A stretch of 64,000 bases of DNA from Arthrospiribacter ruber. GTDB lineage: Bacteria; Bacteroidota; Bacteroidia; Cytophagales; Cyclobacteriaceae. Made by a program: the position numbers and the translations under genes. Below the pieces are notes generated by a model. It searched no databases. It saw only the letters and a list, made by a program, of their open reading frames with translations, and was not told the origin of the DNA. Position 1 is the stretch's first letter; every line of letters begins with the position of its first letter. The stretch spans positions 248,001 through 312,000 of the forward strand of contig NZ_RPHB01000007.1 of the NCBI RefSeq assembly GCF_019343195.1, written 5' to 3'. Shown piece by piece: positions 24,732-32,830 of the stretch.

Positions 24732-27700
24732 TTATCCGATAATGACACACTTCCCACTTTCGATGTCTTGTTCCACACTTTTGTACTTGACGTCTTTGAC
24801 TGTTTTACCATCAGCATATTGAACGGTAACACGGTCATTACGTCCATAAACTTTCTCGGATTTTCTAGGCGCTACCACCTGAGGGGCTTCAGTCCGACTG
24901 GCTACTGCTGCAGCAGCTTGCCTGCTGGCCCCAGGATTTAGCGTACTGCCAACTTCCTCTTTGGAAGCCGTGACTCTGTTGTCCTCTCGTCTAGGAGCTT
25001 GTGCAGCTTTGACCTGATTGGGATCTTGTGTAGGCAGTTCCGCTTTGGCCAAAAATGAAATGGTATCCTCATTGAGTTTGCCTACAAACCTTTTGAACAT
25101 TTCGAAAGCTTCAAACTTATAGATCAAAAGCGGATCTTTCTGCTCATAAACGGCGTTCTGAACGGACTGTTTCAAGTCATCCATATCCCGAAGGTGCTCT
25201 TTCCAGTTTTGATCGATGATGGCCAAGGTTACATTTTTCTCTATAGCTCTGATCAGATCCCTTCCTTCATTACTGACAGTGGATTCAAGGTTGATCACTA
25301 CACCGATTTGTTTGATACCGTCTGTGATCGGCACCATGATTTCTTTGACTGTGGCGCCACGGTTGTTATATACATCACTCAAGACAGGCATAGCCTTGGT
25401 CAGGATGCGTTCATTTTTGGAAACGTAACTTTGATAGGCTGCATCAAATAGTTCTTGAGTAAGCACATTGACATCTTTGGTTTTGATGTCATCCTCGGAG
25501 AATTGATGGTCAATTCCAAGTGAACTGTATATGTTCATTCTGAGGTTTTCGATGTCTTCAGTGGTTTTGGCCATCTGAACAATATCAAATGCCACATCAT
25601 ACATGATATTCAGTATGTCCAATTCAAGTCTTTCGCCTTTGAGTGCATTTTTCCTTCTTTTGTAGACCACTTCCCTTTGGGAATTCATGACATCATCATA
25701 CTCAAGAAGTCTTTTTCTGACACCAAAGTTGTTTTCTTCTACCTTTCTTTGCGCCCTTTCGATAGACTTGGTAATCATGGAATGCTGAATCACTTCTCCC
25801 TCTTCCAGTCCCATTCTATCCATGAGCTTGGCAATTCTGTCCGAACCAAACATCCTCATTAGGTTGTCTTCCAGGGAAACAAAGAATTGGGAAGAGCCCA
25901 CATCTCCTTGACGACCTGATCGACCTCTAAGCTGACGGTCGACACGTCGGGACTCATGCCTTTCAGTACCGATGATGGCCAATCCACCTGCTGCACGGGA
26001 CTCGGGAGTAAGCTTAATATCTGTACCACGGCCTGCCATGTTGGTTGCGATAGTCACCGTCCCGGGCTTACCTGCCTCTGCTACCACATCTGCCTCACGA
26101 GCATGCTGCTTGGCATTCAATACCTGATGGTTGATCTTTCGGATCGTGAGCATTCTGGAAAGCACTTCTGAAATTTCCACAGAAGTAGTACCTACAAGTA
26201 CCGGTCTTTTGGCCTGGGTTAGTTCTACGATCTCGTCTGCTACTGCATTGAATTTTTCCCTGACTGTTTTGTAGACTTTATCTTCTCTATCGTCTCTGAT
26301 AATTGGCTTGTTGGTAGGGATCACGACCACATCCAACTTATAAATGGTCCAAAACTCTCCAGCCTCTGTCTCAGCAGTACCGGTCATACCGGCAAGCTTA
26401 TGGTACATTCTGAAGTAATTCTGAAGGGTAATGGTAGCGTAAGTCTGCGTGGCATCTTCTACTTTTACATTTTCCTTGGCTTCTATGGCCTGGTGTAAGC
26501 CATCTGAATACCTTCTTCCCTCCATCACACGGCCTGTCTGCTCATCCACAATCTTCACCTTGCCGTCTACAATTATATATTCTGTATCCTTTTCAAACAT
26601 ACAGTATGCTTTCAGCAACTGATTGACCGTATGGATACGCTGGGCTTTTACACCATAATCTTTGATAATTTCCTCTTTGCGGATCAATTTCTCTTTATCG
26701 TCCAAATCTGGATTTTTCTCCATTTCGGCTATCTCCACACCTATATCAGGCATGATAAAGAAGGTAGGATCCTCATTTTTGGCAGTGATAGTTTCTATCC
26801 CATTGTCTGTCAATTCTATCCCGTTTGTTTTTTCTTCTATGGTAAATAAAAGCGGTTCGTCCGCCTCAGGCATATTTCTTTTGTTGTCCTGTAGGTAAAA
26901 ATTTTCGGTCTTTTGTAAAATAACCCGGATACCTGGTTCTGAAAGGTATTTAATCAAAGGCTTATATTTTGGCATACCTCTGTACGCCCTGAAAAGTGCC
27001 AATCCACCTTCTTTTTCTTTTCCCTCCGCAATCAATTTTTTGGCAACTGTCAGAAATCCCTGCACAAGCTTTCTTTGCTCATCCACCAAGGTAGCCACTC
27101 TTGGCTTCATCTCGTCAAATTCATGCTGATCTCCTCTTGGTACAGGACCGGAGATAATCAAAGGCGTCCTGGCATCATCAATCAATACAGAATCGACCTC
27201 ATCAATCATGGCAAAATGATGCTTTCCCTGTACCAGATCATCTGCATTTCGGGCCATATTGTCCCTTAGGTAATCAAACCCGAATTCATTATTTGTCCCA
27301 TAAACAATGTCTGAAGAGTAAGCTTTTCTCCTCGCGTCGGAATTGGGCGGATACTTGTCTATGCAATCCACTGTCAGGCCATGGAACTCAAACAGAGGTG
27401 CATTCCACTCAGAATCCCTTTTGGCAAGGTAATCATTGACCGTCACCAGGTGAACACCTCTTCCGGCCAATGCATTGAGATAGGCGGGAAGTGTAGAAAC
27501 CAATGTTTTACCTTCACCTGTTGCCATTTCGGCGATTTTACCTTTGTGAAGTACCATCCCGCCAATCAGCTGTACGTCATAATGGACCATGTCCCAGACC
27601 ACTTCACTGCCGGCTGCCATCCACTTGTTGTGCCAGATGGCTTCCTCTCCCTGTATTTCTACGTTTGGTTTTCTGGCCGACAATTCTTTGTCTGCAAGCG

Positions 27701-28109
27701 TGGCTTTTACCACAAGCTTCCCATTTTCCTTAAATCTTCTTGCAGTCTCTTTTACCACCGCGAAGGCATCTGCCATCACTTTGTCCAAAACGACTTCCAG
27801 CTCTTCGTCTCTATCTGCCTCGATTTTTTCGATTTGGGTAAAAAGTGCATCTTTCTCATGAACTTTGTCAGGAGACAGAGCATCAATCTGCTTTTTGAGA
27901 TCTGCAATATTATCATCAAATGATTTCAGGTCGGCATTGATGATGGACTTGATTTCTTGGGTCTTTTCCCTCAGCTGATCATCTGTCAAAGCCTGTAATT
28001 TTTGGAAGGCTTCATTTATTACAGCAACTTTTGGGGTAAACTCTTTTATATCTCTATCCGATTTGGTTCCGAAAACTTTTGCCAAACCTTTGGCTATAAA
28101 ATCTAACAT
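24732..28109 (-). CDS. secA: Preprotein translocase ATPase SecA
   Basis: Motor of the Sec export pathway, cytoplasmic and SecYEG-bound. Key motifs: Walker A in MATGEGKTLVSTLPAYLNAL, DEVDSVLIDDARTPLIISG (Walker B), GTNNEFGFDYLRDN, MTGTAETEAGEF, TNMAGRGTDI and QLRGRSGRQGD. 1125 residues, the long form found in Bacteroidota with insertions in the first nucleotide-binding domain. The C-terminus (GKTVKDVKYKSVEQDIESGKCVIIG) lacks the Cys-His zinc tail seen in Proteobacteria. First gene of a three-gene minus-strand transcript. Confidence 0.97.
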   Translation of the reverse strand: MLDFIAKGLAKVFGTKSDRDIKEFTPKVAVINEAFQKLQALTDDQLREKTQEIKSIINADLKSFDDNIADLKKQIDALSPDKVHEKDALFTQIEKIEADRDEELEVVLDKVMADAFAVVKETARRFKENGKLVVKATLADKELSARKPNVEIQGEEAIWHNKWMAAGSEVVWDMVHYDVQLIGGMVLHKGKIAEMATGEGKTLVSTLPAYLNALAGRGVHLVTVNDYLAKRDSEWNAPLFEFHGLTVDCIDKYPPNSDARRKAYSSDIVYGTNNEFGFDYLRDNMARNADDLVQGKHHFAMIDEVDSVLIDDARTPLIISGPVPRGDQHEFDEMKPRVATLVDEQRKLVQGFLTVAKKLIAEGKEKEGGLALFRAYRGMPKYKPLIKYLSEPGIRVILQKTENFYLQDNKRNMPEADEPLLFTIEEKTNGIELTDNGIETITAKNEDPTFFIMPDIGVEIAEMEKNPDLDDKEKLIRKEEIIKDYGVKAQRIHTVNQLLKAYCMFEKDTEYIIVDGKVKIVDEQTGRVMEGRRYSDGLHQAIEAKENVKVEDATQTYATITLQNYFRMYHKLAGMTGTAETEAGEFWTIYKLDVVVIPTNKPIIRDDREDKVYKTVREKFNAVADEIVELTQAKRPVLVGTTSVEISEVLSRMLTIRKINHQVLNAKQHAREADVVAEAGKPGTVTIATNMAGRGTDIKLTPESRAAGGLAIIGTERHESRRVDRQLRGRSGRQGDVGSSQFFVSLEDNLMRMFGSDRIAKLMDRMGLEEGEVIQHSMITKSIERAQRKVEENNFGVRKRLLEYDDVMNSQREVVYKRRKNALKGERLELDILNIMYDVAFDIVQMAKTTEDIENLRMNIYSSLGIDHQFSEDDIKTKDVNVLTQELFDAAYQSYVSKNERILTKAMPVLSDVYNNRGATVKEIMVPITDGIKQIGVVINLESTVSNEGRDLIRAIEKNVTLAIIDQNWKEHLRDMDDLKQSVQNAVYEQKDPLLIYKFEAFEMFKRFVGKLNEDTISFLAKAELPTQDPNQVKAAQAPRREDNRVTASKEEVGSTLNPGASRQAAAAVASRTEAPQVVAPRKSEKVYGRNDRVTVQYADGKTVKDVKYKSVEQDIESGKCVIIG

Positions 28110-28219
28110 AATTCTGTTTATATAATTGGGCCTTAAAATTACGGCGTTTTTATTAATTATTTCAATTAGATGGTAGTTTTGAGAAAGACCGCGATGAGCA
28201 CGTTTTACATGATGACCTT

Positions 28220-29008
28220 CTAAACCTGAGGCCAGTCTATCTTAAATTTCCCTTCAAATACCTGTTCCGCGGGACCAATGAGGAAAATATTTTCAAAATT
28301 ACCACCGGCAGATTCCGAAAAGCTCACCATCAAATCCCCTCCAAGTGTTTTGATCCTCACTTTTCTCAGTTCATTCCTGGAGCCAAAGACCAAAGCGCAT
28401 CCGGTTACCCCTGTTCCGCAGGAAAGGGTTTCATCCTCCACACCTCTTTCATAGGTCCTGACAAAAATGTGATCACTTTCCAAGACCGACACAAAATTGA
28501 CATTAGTGCCACCAGGTTCATAATCCTTACCATATCTTATCTTAGCACCTTCTTCGACTACCGGGTAGAGTTCTACATTTTCCACAAAACGTACATGGTG
28601 CGGAGAGCCGGTATTGACAAAGTAATCTTTTCCTTTGTTGGTAAGGCTTTTTACATTACCCATTTTGAGGCGCACAATTCCCTCGGAAATCCGGGCTTCA
28701 TGAGCTCCATCTATAGCAAGAAAGTAGGTTGACTCATCAATTATCCCCAAAAACCTGGAAAAAGCCACTGCACATCTTGCACCATTGCCACACATGCTTT
28801 GGCTTCCGTCTGCATTGAAGTACACCATCTCGAAGTCATAACCCTCTTTGTGGCGTATAAGGATAAGGCCGTCTGCACCTACTCCAAACTTTCGGTCACA
28901 AATTCTGCTTACAAGCTTCAGATCTTGCTCCGGAAAGGCTGCTGACCTGTCATCTATCATTACAAAATCATTGCCTGTACCTTGATATTTATAAAAGGAA
29001 ATTTCCAT
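28220..29008 (-). CDS. dapF: Diaminopimelate epimerase
   Basis: Converts LL- to meso-diaminopimelate for lysine and peptidoglycan. FYKYQGTGNDFVMIDDR opens the protein; the two catalytic cysteines lie in NADGSQSMCGNGARC and ETLSCGTGVTGCAL. 262 residues, normal length. It is cytoplasmic and works as a cofactor-free racemase. Separated from secA downstream by 110 bases, so probably an independent transcript. Confidence 0.96.
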   Translation of the reverse strand: MEISFYKYQGTGNDFVMIDDRSAAFPEQDLKLVSRICDRKFGVGADGLILIRHKEGYDFEMVYFNADGSQSMCGNGARCAVAFSRFLGIIDESTYFLAIDGAHEARISEGIVRLKMGNVKSLTNKGKDYFVNTGSPHHVRFVENVELYPVVEEGAKIRYGKDYEPGGTNVNFVSVLESDHIFVRTYERGVEDETLSCGTGVTGCALVFGSRNELRKVRIKTLGGDLMVSFSESAGGNFENIFLIGPAEQVFEGKFKIDWPQV

Positions 29009-29200
29009 TGGCTATAGCCCACAATTGATTGGGAAAACTTTAATTTCAAAAACCAAACCAATAAGAATTGGTTATGCAAACATAAGCATCTTGTCAGAAA
29101 ATCAGACTTATTGTCTTACTTTCGGTTTTTTTATCGGGCCGAAATCCCTAAATTGGACCGTGTTGTGTATGAATATTTCATTCAATTAAAACCAACTTAT

Positions 29201-29977
29201 ATGAAAAAGAAAACTTTTAGTGTGTCCCGTAGATCATTTCTAAGCCATAGCTCTAAGGCTACCCTAATGTTGGGTATTGGCAGCTCAGCTGTTGGTTCCG
29301 CATTCTTGACAGCTTGCGGTGGCCGAAATGTAGACTTCGAAGACAAGCCTGCATTGAGTACCGGTTTTGAGCAAACCCCACTGGCTTATGATTATGCTGC
29401 TCTGGAACCGCACATTGATGCCATGACCATGGAGATCCACTACACCAAACATGCTGCTGCCTATGCCAATAATCTTGCTGAGGCTGCATCAGAAGAAGGT
29501 GTAGATGTAAGCGAACCTCTGGAAGAAGTAATGATGAACATGTCCAAGTACTCCACCAAAATGCGCAATAATGGTGGTGGACATTACAATCATGAGCTGT
29601 TCTGGAAAATCATGTCACCAGACGGAGGTGGAGAACCAAGTGGAGACCTTAAGGAGGCTATTGACGGGGCTTTCGGCAGCTTTGATGAATTCAAAACAAA
29701 ATTTGAAGATGAGGCCAAAGGGAGATTTGGTTCCGGTTGGGCCTGGTTGGTCTTGGACAGAAATAACCTCTTGCAAGTAGGATCTACGCCAAATCAGGAT
29801 AACCCACTAATGGATCTTTCGGATTTTCAGGGAATTCCATTGATGGGAATAGATGTCTGGGAACATGCTTATTATTTAAATTACCAAAACCGAAGACCCG
29901 ATTATGTGTCGGCATTTTGGAATGTGATCAATTGGGACGAAGTGAGTAGCAGGTATGCTATTCTTACTAAAAGCTGA
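29201..29977 (+). CDS. Exported Fe/Mn superoxide dismutase (lipoprotein or Tat type)
   Basis: ATG at 29201 starts an export signal: [21 protein letters not shown] is Tat-like and FLTAC is a lipobox. The SOD body has metal ligands in [29 protein letters not shown], and [25 protein letters not shown] (Asp and His). Fe and Mn forms cannot be separated safely. Unlike cytoplasmic SodA/SodB, this one protects the periplasm or cell surface from superoxide. About 258 residues because of the 50-residue leader. Monocistronic. Confidence 0.92.
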   Translation: MKKKTFSVSRRSFLSHSSKATLMLGIGSSAVGSAFLTACGGRNVDFEDKPALSTGFEQTPLAYDYAALEPHIDAMTMEIHYTKHAAAYANNLAEAASEEGVDVSEPLEEVMMNMSKYSTKMRNNGGGHYNHELFWKIMSPDGGGEPSGDLKEAIDGAFGSFDEFKTKFEDEAKGRFGSGWAWLVLDRNNLLQVGSTPNQDNPLMDLSDFQGIPLMGIDVWEHAYYLNYQNRRPDYVSAFWNVINWDEVSSRYAILTKS

Positions 29978-30176
29978 GCAATTGTTGCACGGTAAAATAT
30001 AAGAAAAAACGAAACAGTTAAAACTTAGCGGGCTCTAAAGGGTCCGCTATATTTTTTCCAAAACCTTTATTTTTTTCTTAATTATGGCCATTTTCTCAGG
30101 AATTTTGGTGGTGAAATAGGGACTTGGTGGCATACCAATTGCAAAAACAGGTAGCCAAACCAACAATTATTTCACT

Positions 30177-30953
30177 ATGAAAAAAAGTATGAAGAATTAC
30201 GCAAAAGGATTTTTAATGGTATCCGTTTTGGCTTTAGGATGGGCCTGTACAGAAGATCAAGACGAAACTTTTGACGAACCAAAGAGCAGTGCTTCCCTTT
30301 CTGCAACTGTAGAGGGAGAGAATACCAATCCTCCTGAACTCAATGAGAGGATCATTGTCAATGGGTTTTCTACTACCGATTTCAAAGTGGGGATCAAGGA
30401 AGTGGAAATGCGTTATGCTGCCAAAGCTGATTTATTGGCTGGGATAGGACTTGGGGGAATCACTCTCAATACTGCTGTCAATGCATCGCTACAAAGCAAC
30501 GCCTCAAAAGAGCAGACTTTGATTCTTATGAACGGCGGAAGTGTTCAATCCGAAACCATTGCAGAAGGCCAGACTCCGGAAGGAAGTTATCAGGAAATTG
30601 ACCTGAGACTTTACAAAAACACCGAAACTGAAGAATCAGAGACCATGCACAATAAATCACTTTGGATTTTTGGGCAGATCGATGGCGAAGATTCTCAAAT
30701 CTGGCTCGACCAAGAACTTTTGATCAGTGCAAGTGCTGAAGAAGAAGATGGGGTAATGGTAGATGGAGAGACAGCCATGGAATTGGTATTTGATCTAAAC
30801 AAACTTTTTGAAGGAGTGGACTTTTCTACCGCTGTGGACAGCAATGCTGACGGAATGATCGAGATCGGACCAGGTTCCGCTGATGACAATGCAACGATCC
30901 TGACACAGATAGAAAGTAACGTGTCTTCAGCAGTTACTTTTAGAAAGAAATAA
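30177..30953 (+). CDS. Hypothetical lipoprotein
   Basis: Signal MKKSMKNYAKGFLMVSVLALGWAC with a lipobox Cys, then an acidic region TEDQDETFDEP. The rest (IVNGFSTTDFKVGIKEVEMRY, NASKEQTLILMNGG, EGSYQEIDLRLYKN, VFDLNKLFEGVDFSTA) looks all-beta and resembles DUF4382-type lipoproteins, a weak impression. The segment DSNADGMIEIGPG looks like a calcium-binding or EF-hand-like loop. 258 residues, function unknown. It is followed by a strong terminator. Confidence 0.75.
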   Translation: MKKSMKNYAKGFLMVSVLALGWACTEDQDETFDEPKSSASLSATVEGENTNPPELNERIIVNGFSTTDFKVGIKEVEMRYAAKADLLAGIGLGGITLNTAVNASLQSNASKEQTLILMNGGSVQSETIAEGQTPEGSYQEIDLRLYKNTETEESETMHNKSLWIFGQIDGEDSQIWLDQELLISASAEEEDGVMVDGETAMELVFDLNKLFEGVDFSTAVDSNADGMIEIGPGSADDNATILTQIESNVSSAVTFRKK

Positions 30954-30971
30954 CAGACCATTAATATTATA

Positions 30972-30998
30972 AAGGGCCGGAAATTCCGGCCTTTTTTG
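30972..30998 (+). terminator. Rho-independent terminator
   Basis: Stem GGGCCGGAA (30974-30982) with TTCCGGCCT (30984-30992), followed by six T. GC-rich and near perfect. Confidence 0.8.
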
Positions 30999-31032
30999 TT
31001 TTATTTGAATTGGAAAAAAAGAAAAAGTCAAC

Positions 31033-31497
31033 ATGCAAGATCCGAAAAGTCTCACTTCTGTAGCCGCCTTTCACAAGACATTTAAGCACCCCATTTTGGA
31101 TAATCCTCAAGTTCCTGACACTAACAGGTGTCAACTGAGAGTCTCATTGCTCGCAGAGGAACTGAAGGAACTGGAGGAAGGAATTCAAAACAAAGACATC
31201 GTGGAAATAGCGGATGCCTTATGCGATCTTCAATATGTACTTTCGGGTGCCATTTTGGAATTTGGGCTTGCTGAAAAATTCCGAGACCTCTTTGACGAAG
31301 TTCAAAGGTCCAACATGAGCAAAGCATGTAAAAGTGAAGAAGAAGCCAAAGCCACCATGGCCCATTATCAAAGTCAGGGTGTAGAATGCTATTTTGAAAA
31401 GGAAGAAAACCTGTATTTGGTTTACAGAGCAGGAGATAGAAAAACCCTTAAATCAATCAATTATTCCCCGGCAGATTTAACGTCAATTCTTAAGTGA
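31033..31497 (+). CDS. MazG/HisE-like nucleoside triphosphate pyrophosphohydrolase
   Basis: All-alpha NTP-PPase. The metal-binding pattern EExxE...ExxD is seen in LLAEELKELEEG and IVEIADALCDLQYVLSG, about residues 42-72. The C-terminal third (GVECYFEKEENLYLVYRAGDRKTLKSINYSPADL) is an extension seen in the HisE-like MazG-related subgroup of Bacteroidota. It probably cleaves non-canonical NTPs in the cytoplasm. A canonical mazG is at 56749-57555, so this is a second, distinct enzyme. 154 residues. Confidence 0.85.
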   Translation: MQDPKSLTSVAAFHKTFKHPILDNPQVPDTNRCQLRVSLLAEELKELEEGIQNKDIVEIADALCDLQYVLSGAILEFGLAEKFRDLFDEVQRSNMSKACKSEEEAKATMAHYQSQGVECYFEKEENLYLVYRAGDRKTLKSINYSPADLTSILK

Positions 31498-31579
31498 AGT
31501 TGAAATGAAAGGATATTGAAGACCTAGATGTTAACGAATTTAAGCGTATATGTCCAAGGACAAATCATGAATAAAAACA

Positions 31580-31606
31580 AAAAGCCCCGCATTGCTGCGA
31601 GGCTTC
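31580..31606 (-). terminator. Terminator after tRNA-Leu
   Basis: On the minus strand AAGCCTCGCAGCAATGCGGGGCTTTTTG forms an imperfect stem followed by T-rich sequence; it lies right after the tRNA 3' end. Confidence 0.65.
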
Positions 31607-31608
31607 TG

Positions 31609-31692
31609 TACCAGGAGCGGGAATCGAACCCGCACGGCCTAATGGCCACAAGATTTTAAGTCTTGCGTGTCTACCAGTTCCACCATCCCGGC
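31609..31692 (-). tRNA. tRNA-Leu (anticodon TAA)
   Basis: 84 bases on the minus strand, starting GCCGGGATGGTGGAACTGGT. The anticodon stem-loop CAAGA-CTTAAAA-TCTTG gives TAA; a long variable arm (GGCCATTAGGCC) and the T-loop GGTTCGATTCC mark a class II tRNA. The acceptor pairs GCCGGGA with TCCTGGT using two G-U pairs. CCA is not encoded. Reads UUA/UUG codons. Confidence 0.95.
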
Positions 31693-31735
31693 TTCACTCC
31701 GACGCATGTCTGAGCTACTTTTTCTTCTAAACAAC

Positions 31736-31758
31736 AAAGCCCTTTTTCAAGGGCTTTG
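31736..31758 (-). terminator. Hairpin between the two tRNA genes
   Basis: AAAGCCCTTTTTCAAGGGCTTT is a stem of eight pairs just downstream of tRNA-Gly on the minus strand; it may terminate or mark processing of the tRNA transcript. Confidence 0.55.
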
Positions 31759-31760
31759 GA

Positions 31761-31836
<76 letters not shown>

Positions 31837-31982
31837 TTTTCAATACATTTGGAGGAAATCCTTTCGTTTTCCCCTTTTGTGTGTGCAAAGGTATACCCAT
31901 TTTCCAAAATTGCAAAAGGCACTTCTAAAAAAAATTTTAAGCTTTACACTTCAGCACACCCTCAAAATTGATAATCAGCAAC

Positions 31983-32783
31983 TTAATTTATCTTTAAATT
32001 GCTCAAAATCCTGATCATTTCTGCAGTATTTTTGGCATTTAACTTTTTCAGAATCTTTTTCCTATGCGTAAATACCGTATTAGCAGATATCGATAAAGCA
32101 TCTGCTATTTCCTGAGACCCCATCCCCTGAGCAATCATTATTGCAATCTGTTTCTCCTTTTTCGTCAAAAGAGACTTCTCAACTATAAAATCTCCTTTCT
32201 TGTAAAGTATCTTTTTCCCTGAATCTTTTACATAAGAGAAACTCCAGTCATATCCTGTTAAGTGCTCGTTGTTGGTAACTTGAAAACCTATGTGAAGATC
32301 ATATATAAAATTGCCGTGTTCATCTATCAAATAGGGCTTGGCTTTTGTGAAAAACCAAATCTCTTCCTGAGTAAATTTATGCAGCCACCTTAGGGTATAA
32401 GAAAGCTCAAAGGTTTTTTTTTCTTCCAAGCTGGCTGAATTGAAATGCTCCAATACCTTGTTGTTGAATGCTACATGCTCTCTGGCATCGTCTGGATGAA
32501 GGGCTGAAATCACTCCGGCGACACCATTACTTTCCAAATACTCTGCAGAATAACCACTAATTTCCTCAATATTTTTAGTAAAAAAAGCCAAACTGAGATC
32601 TCTGTAATCAAAACATCCCATGATCAAACCTTCCTTCATAGAAAGCGTCTGACTTAACTTTTTCAAATCTTCTATGATTTGTTTTTCATCTGGGATGGAT
32701 ACAGGCCCTTTATCTTTCCAATAAGAGAAAAATTCCGAGAGTTTTTTTTGTTTTTGTAGCTCCTCTATTAAGCTAATTCCCAT
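31983..32783 (-). CDS. LuxR-type transcriptional regulator with N-terminal PAS-like domain
   Basis: About 266 residues; ATG at 32783 (MGISLIEELQ) or 32789. Residues about 50-185 look like a PAS sensor (EGLIMGCFDYRDLSLAFFTKNIEEISGYSAEYL, SALHPDDAREH, FIYDLHIGFQVTN). The C-terminus is a GerE/LuxR helix-turn-helix: LLTKKEKQIAIMIAQGMGSQEIADALSISANTVFTHRKKILKKLNAKN. Cytoplasmic. The ligand is unknown; similar regulators are common and numerous in this phylum. It lies 41 bases downstream of mutS on the same strand but probably has its own promoter. Confidence 0.88.
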   Translation of the reverse strand: MGISLIEELQKQKKLSEFFSYWKDKGPVSIPDEKQIIEDLKKLSQTLSMKEGLIMGCFDYRDLSLAFFTKNIEEISGYSAEYLESNGVAGVISALHPDDAREHVAFNNKVLEHFNSASLEEKKTFELSYTLRWLHKFTQEEIWFFTKAKPYLIDEHGNFIYDLHIGFQVTNNEHLTGYDWSFSYVKDSGKKILYKKGDFIVEKSLLTKKEKQIAIMIAQGMGSQEIADALSISANTVFTHRKKILKKLNAKNTAEMIRILSNLKIN

Positions 32784-32830
32784 AAGCAAACAGTCTAGTT
32801 TAAAAACAATCTACCTTTTAAACTGAATTT

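Noticed and set aside
27381-27923. 180-codon plus-strand frame inside secA
   Set aside because: Antisense to the conserved SecA ATPase core; Cys/His/Phe-rich translation typical of a shadow frame.
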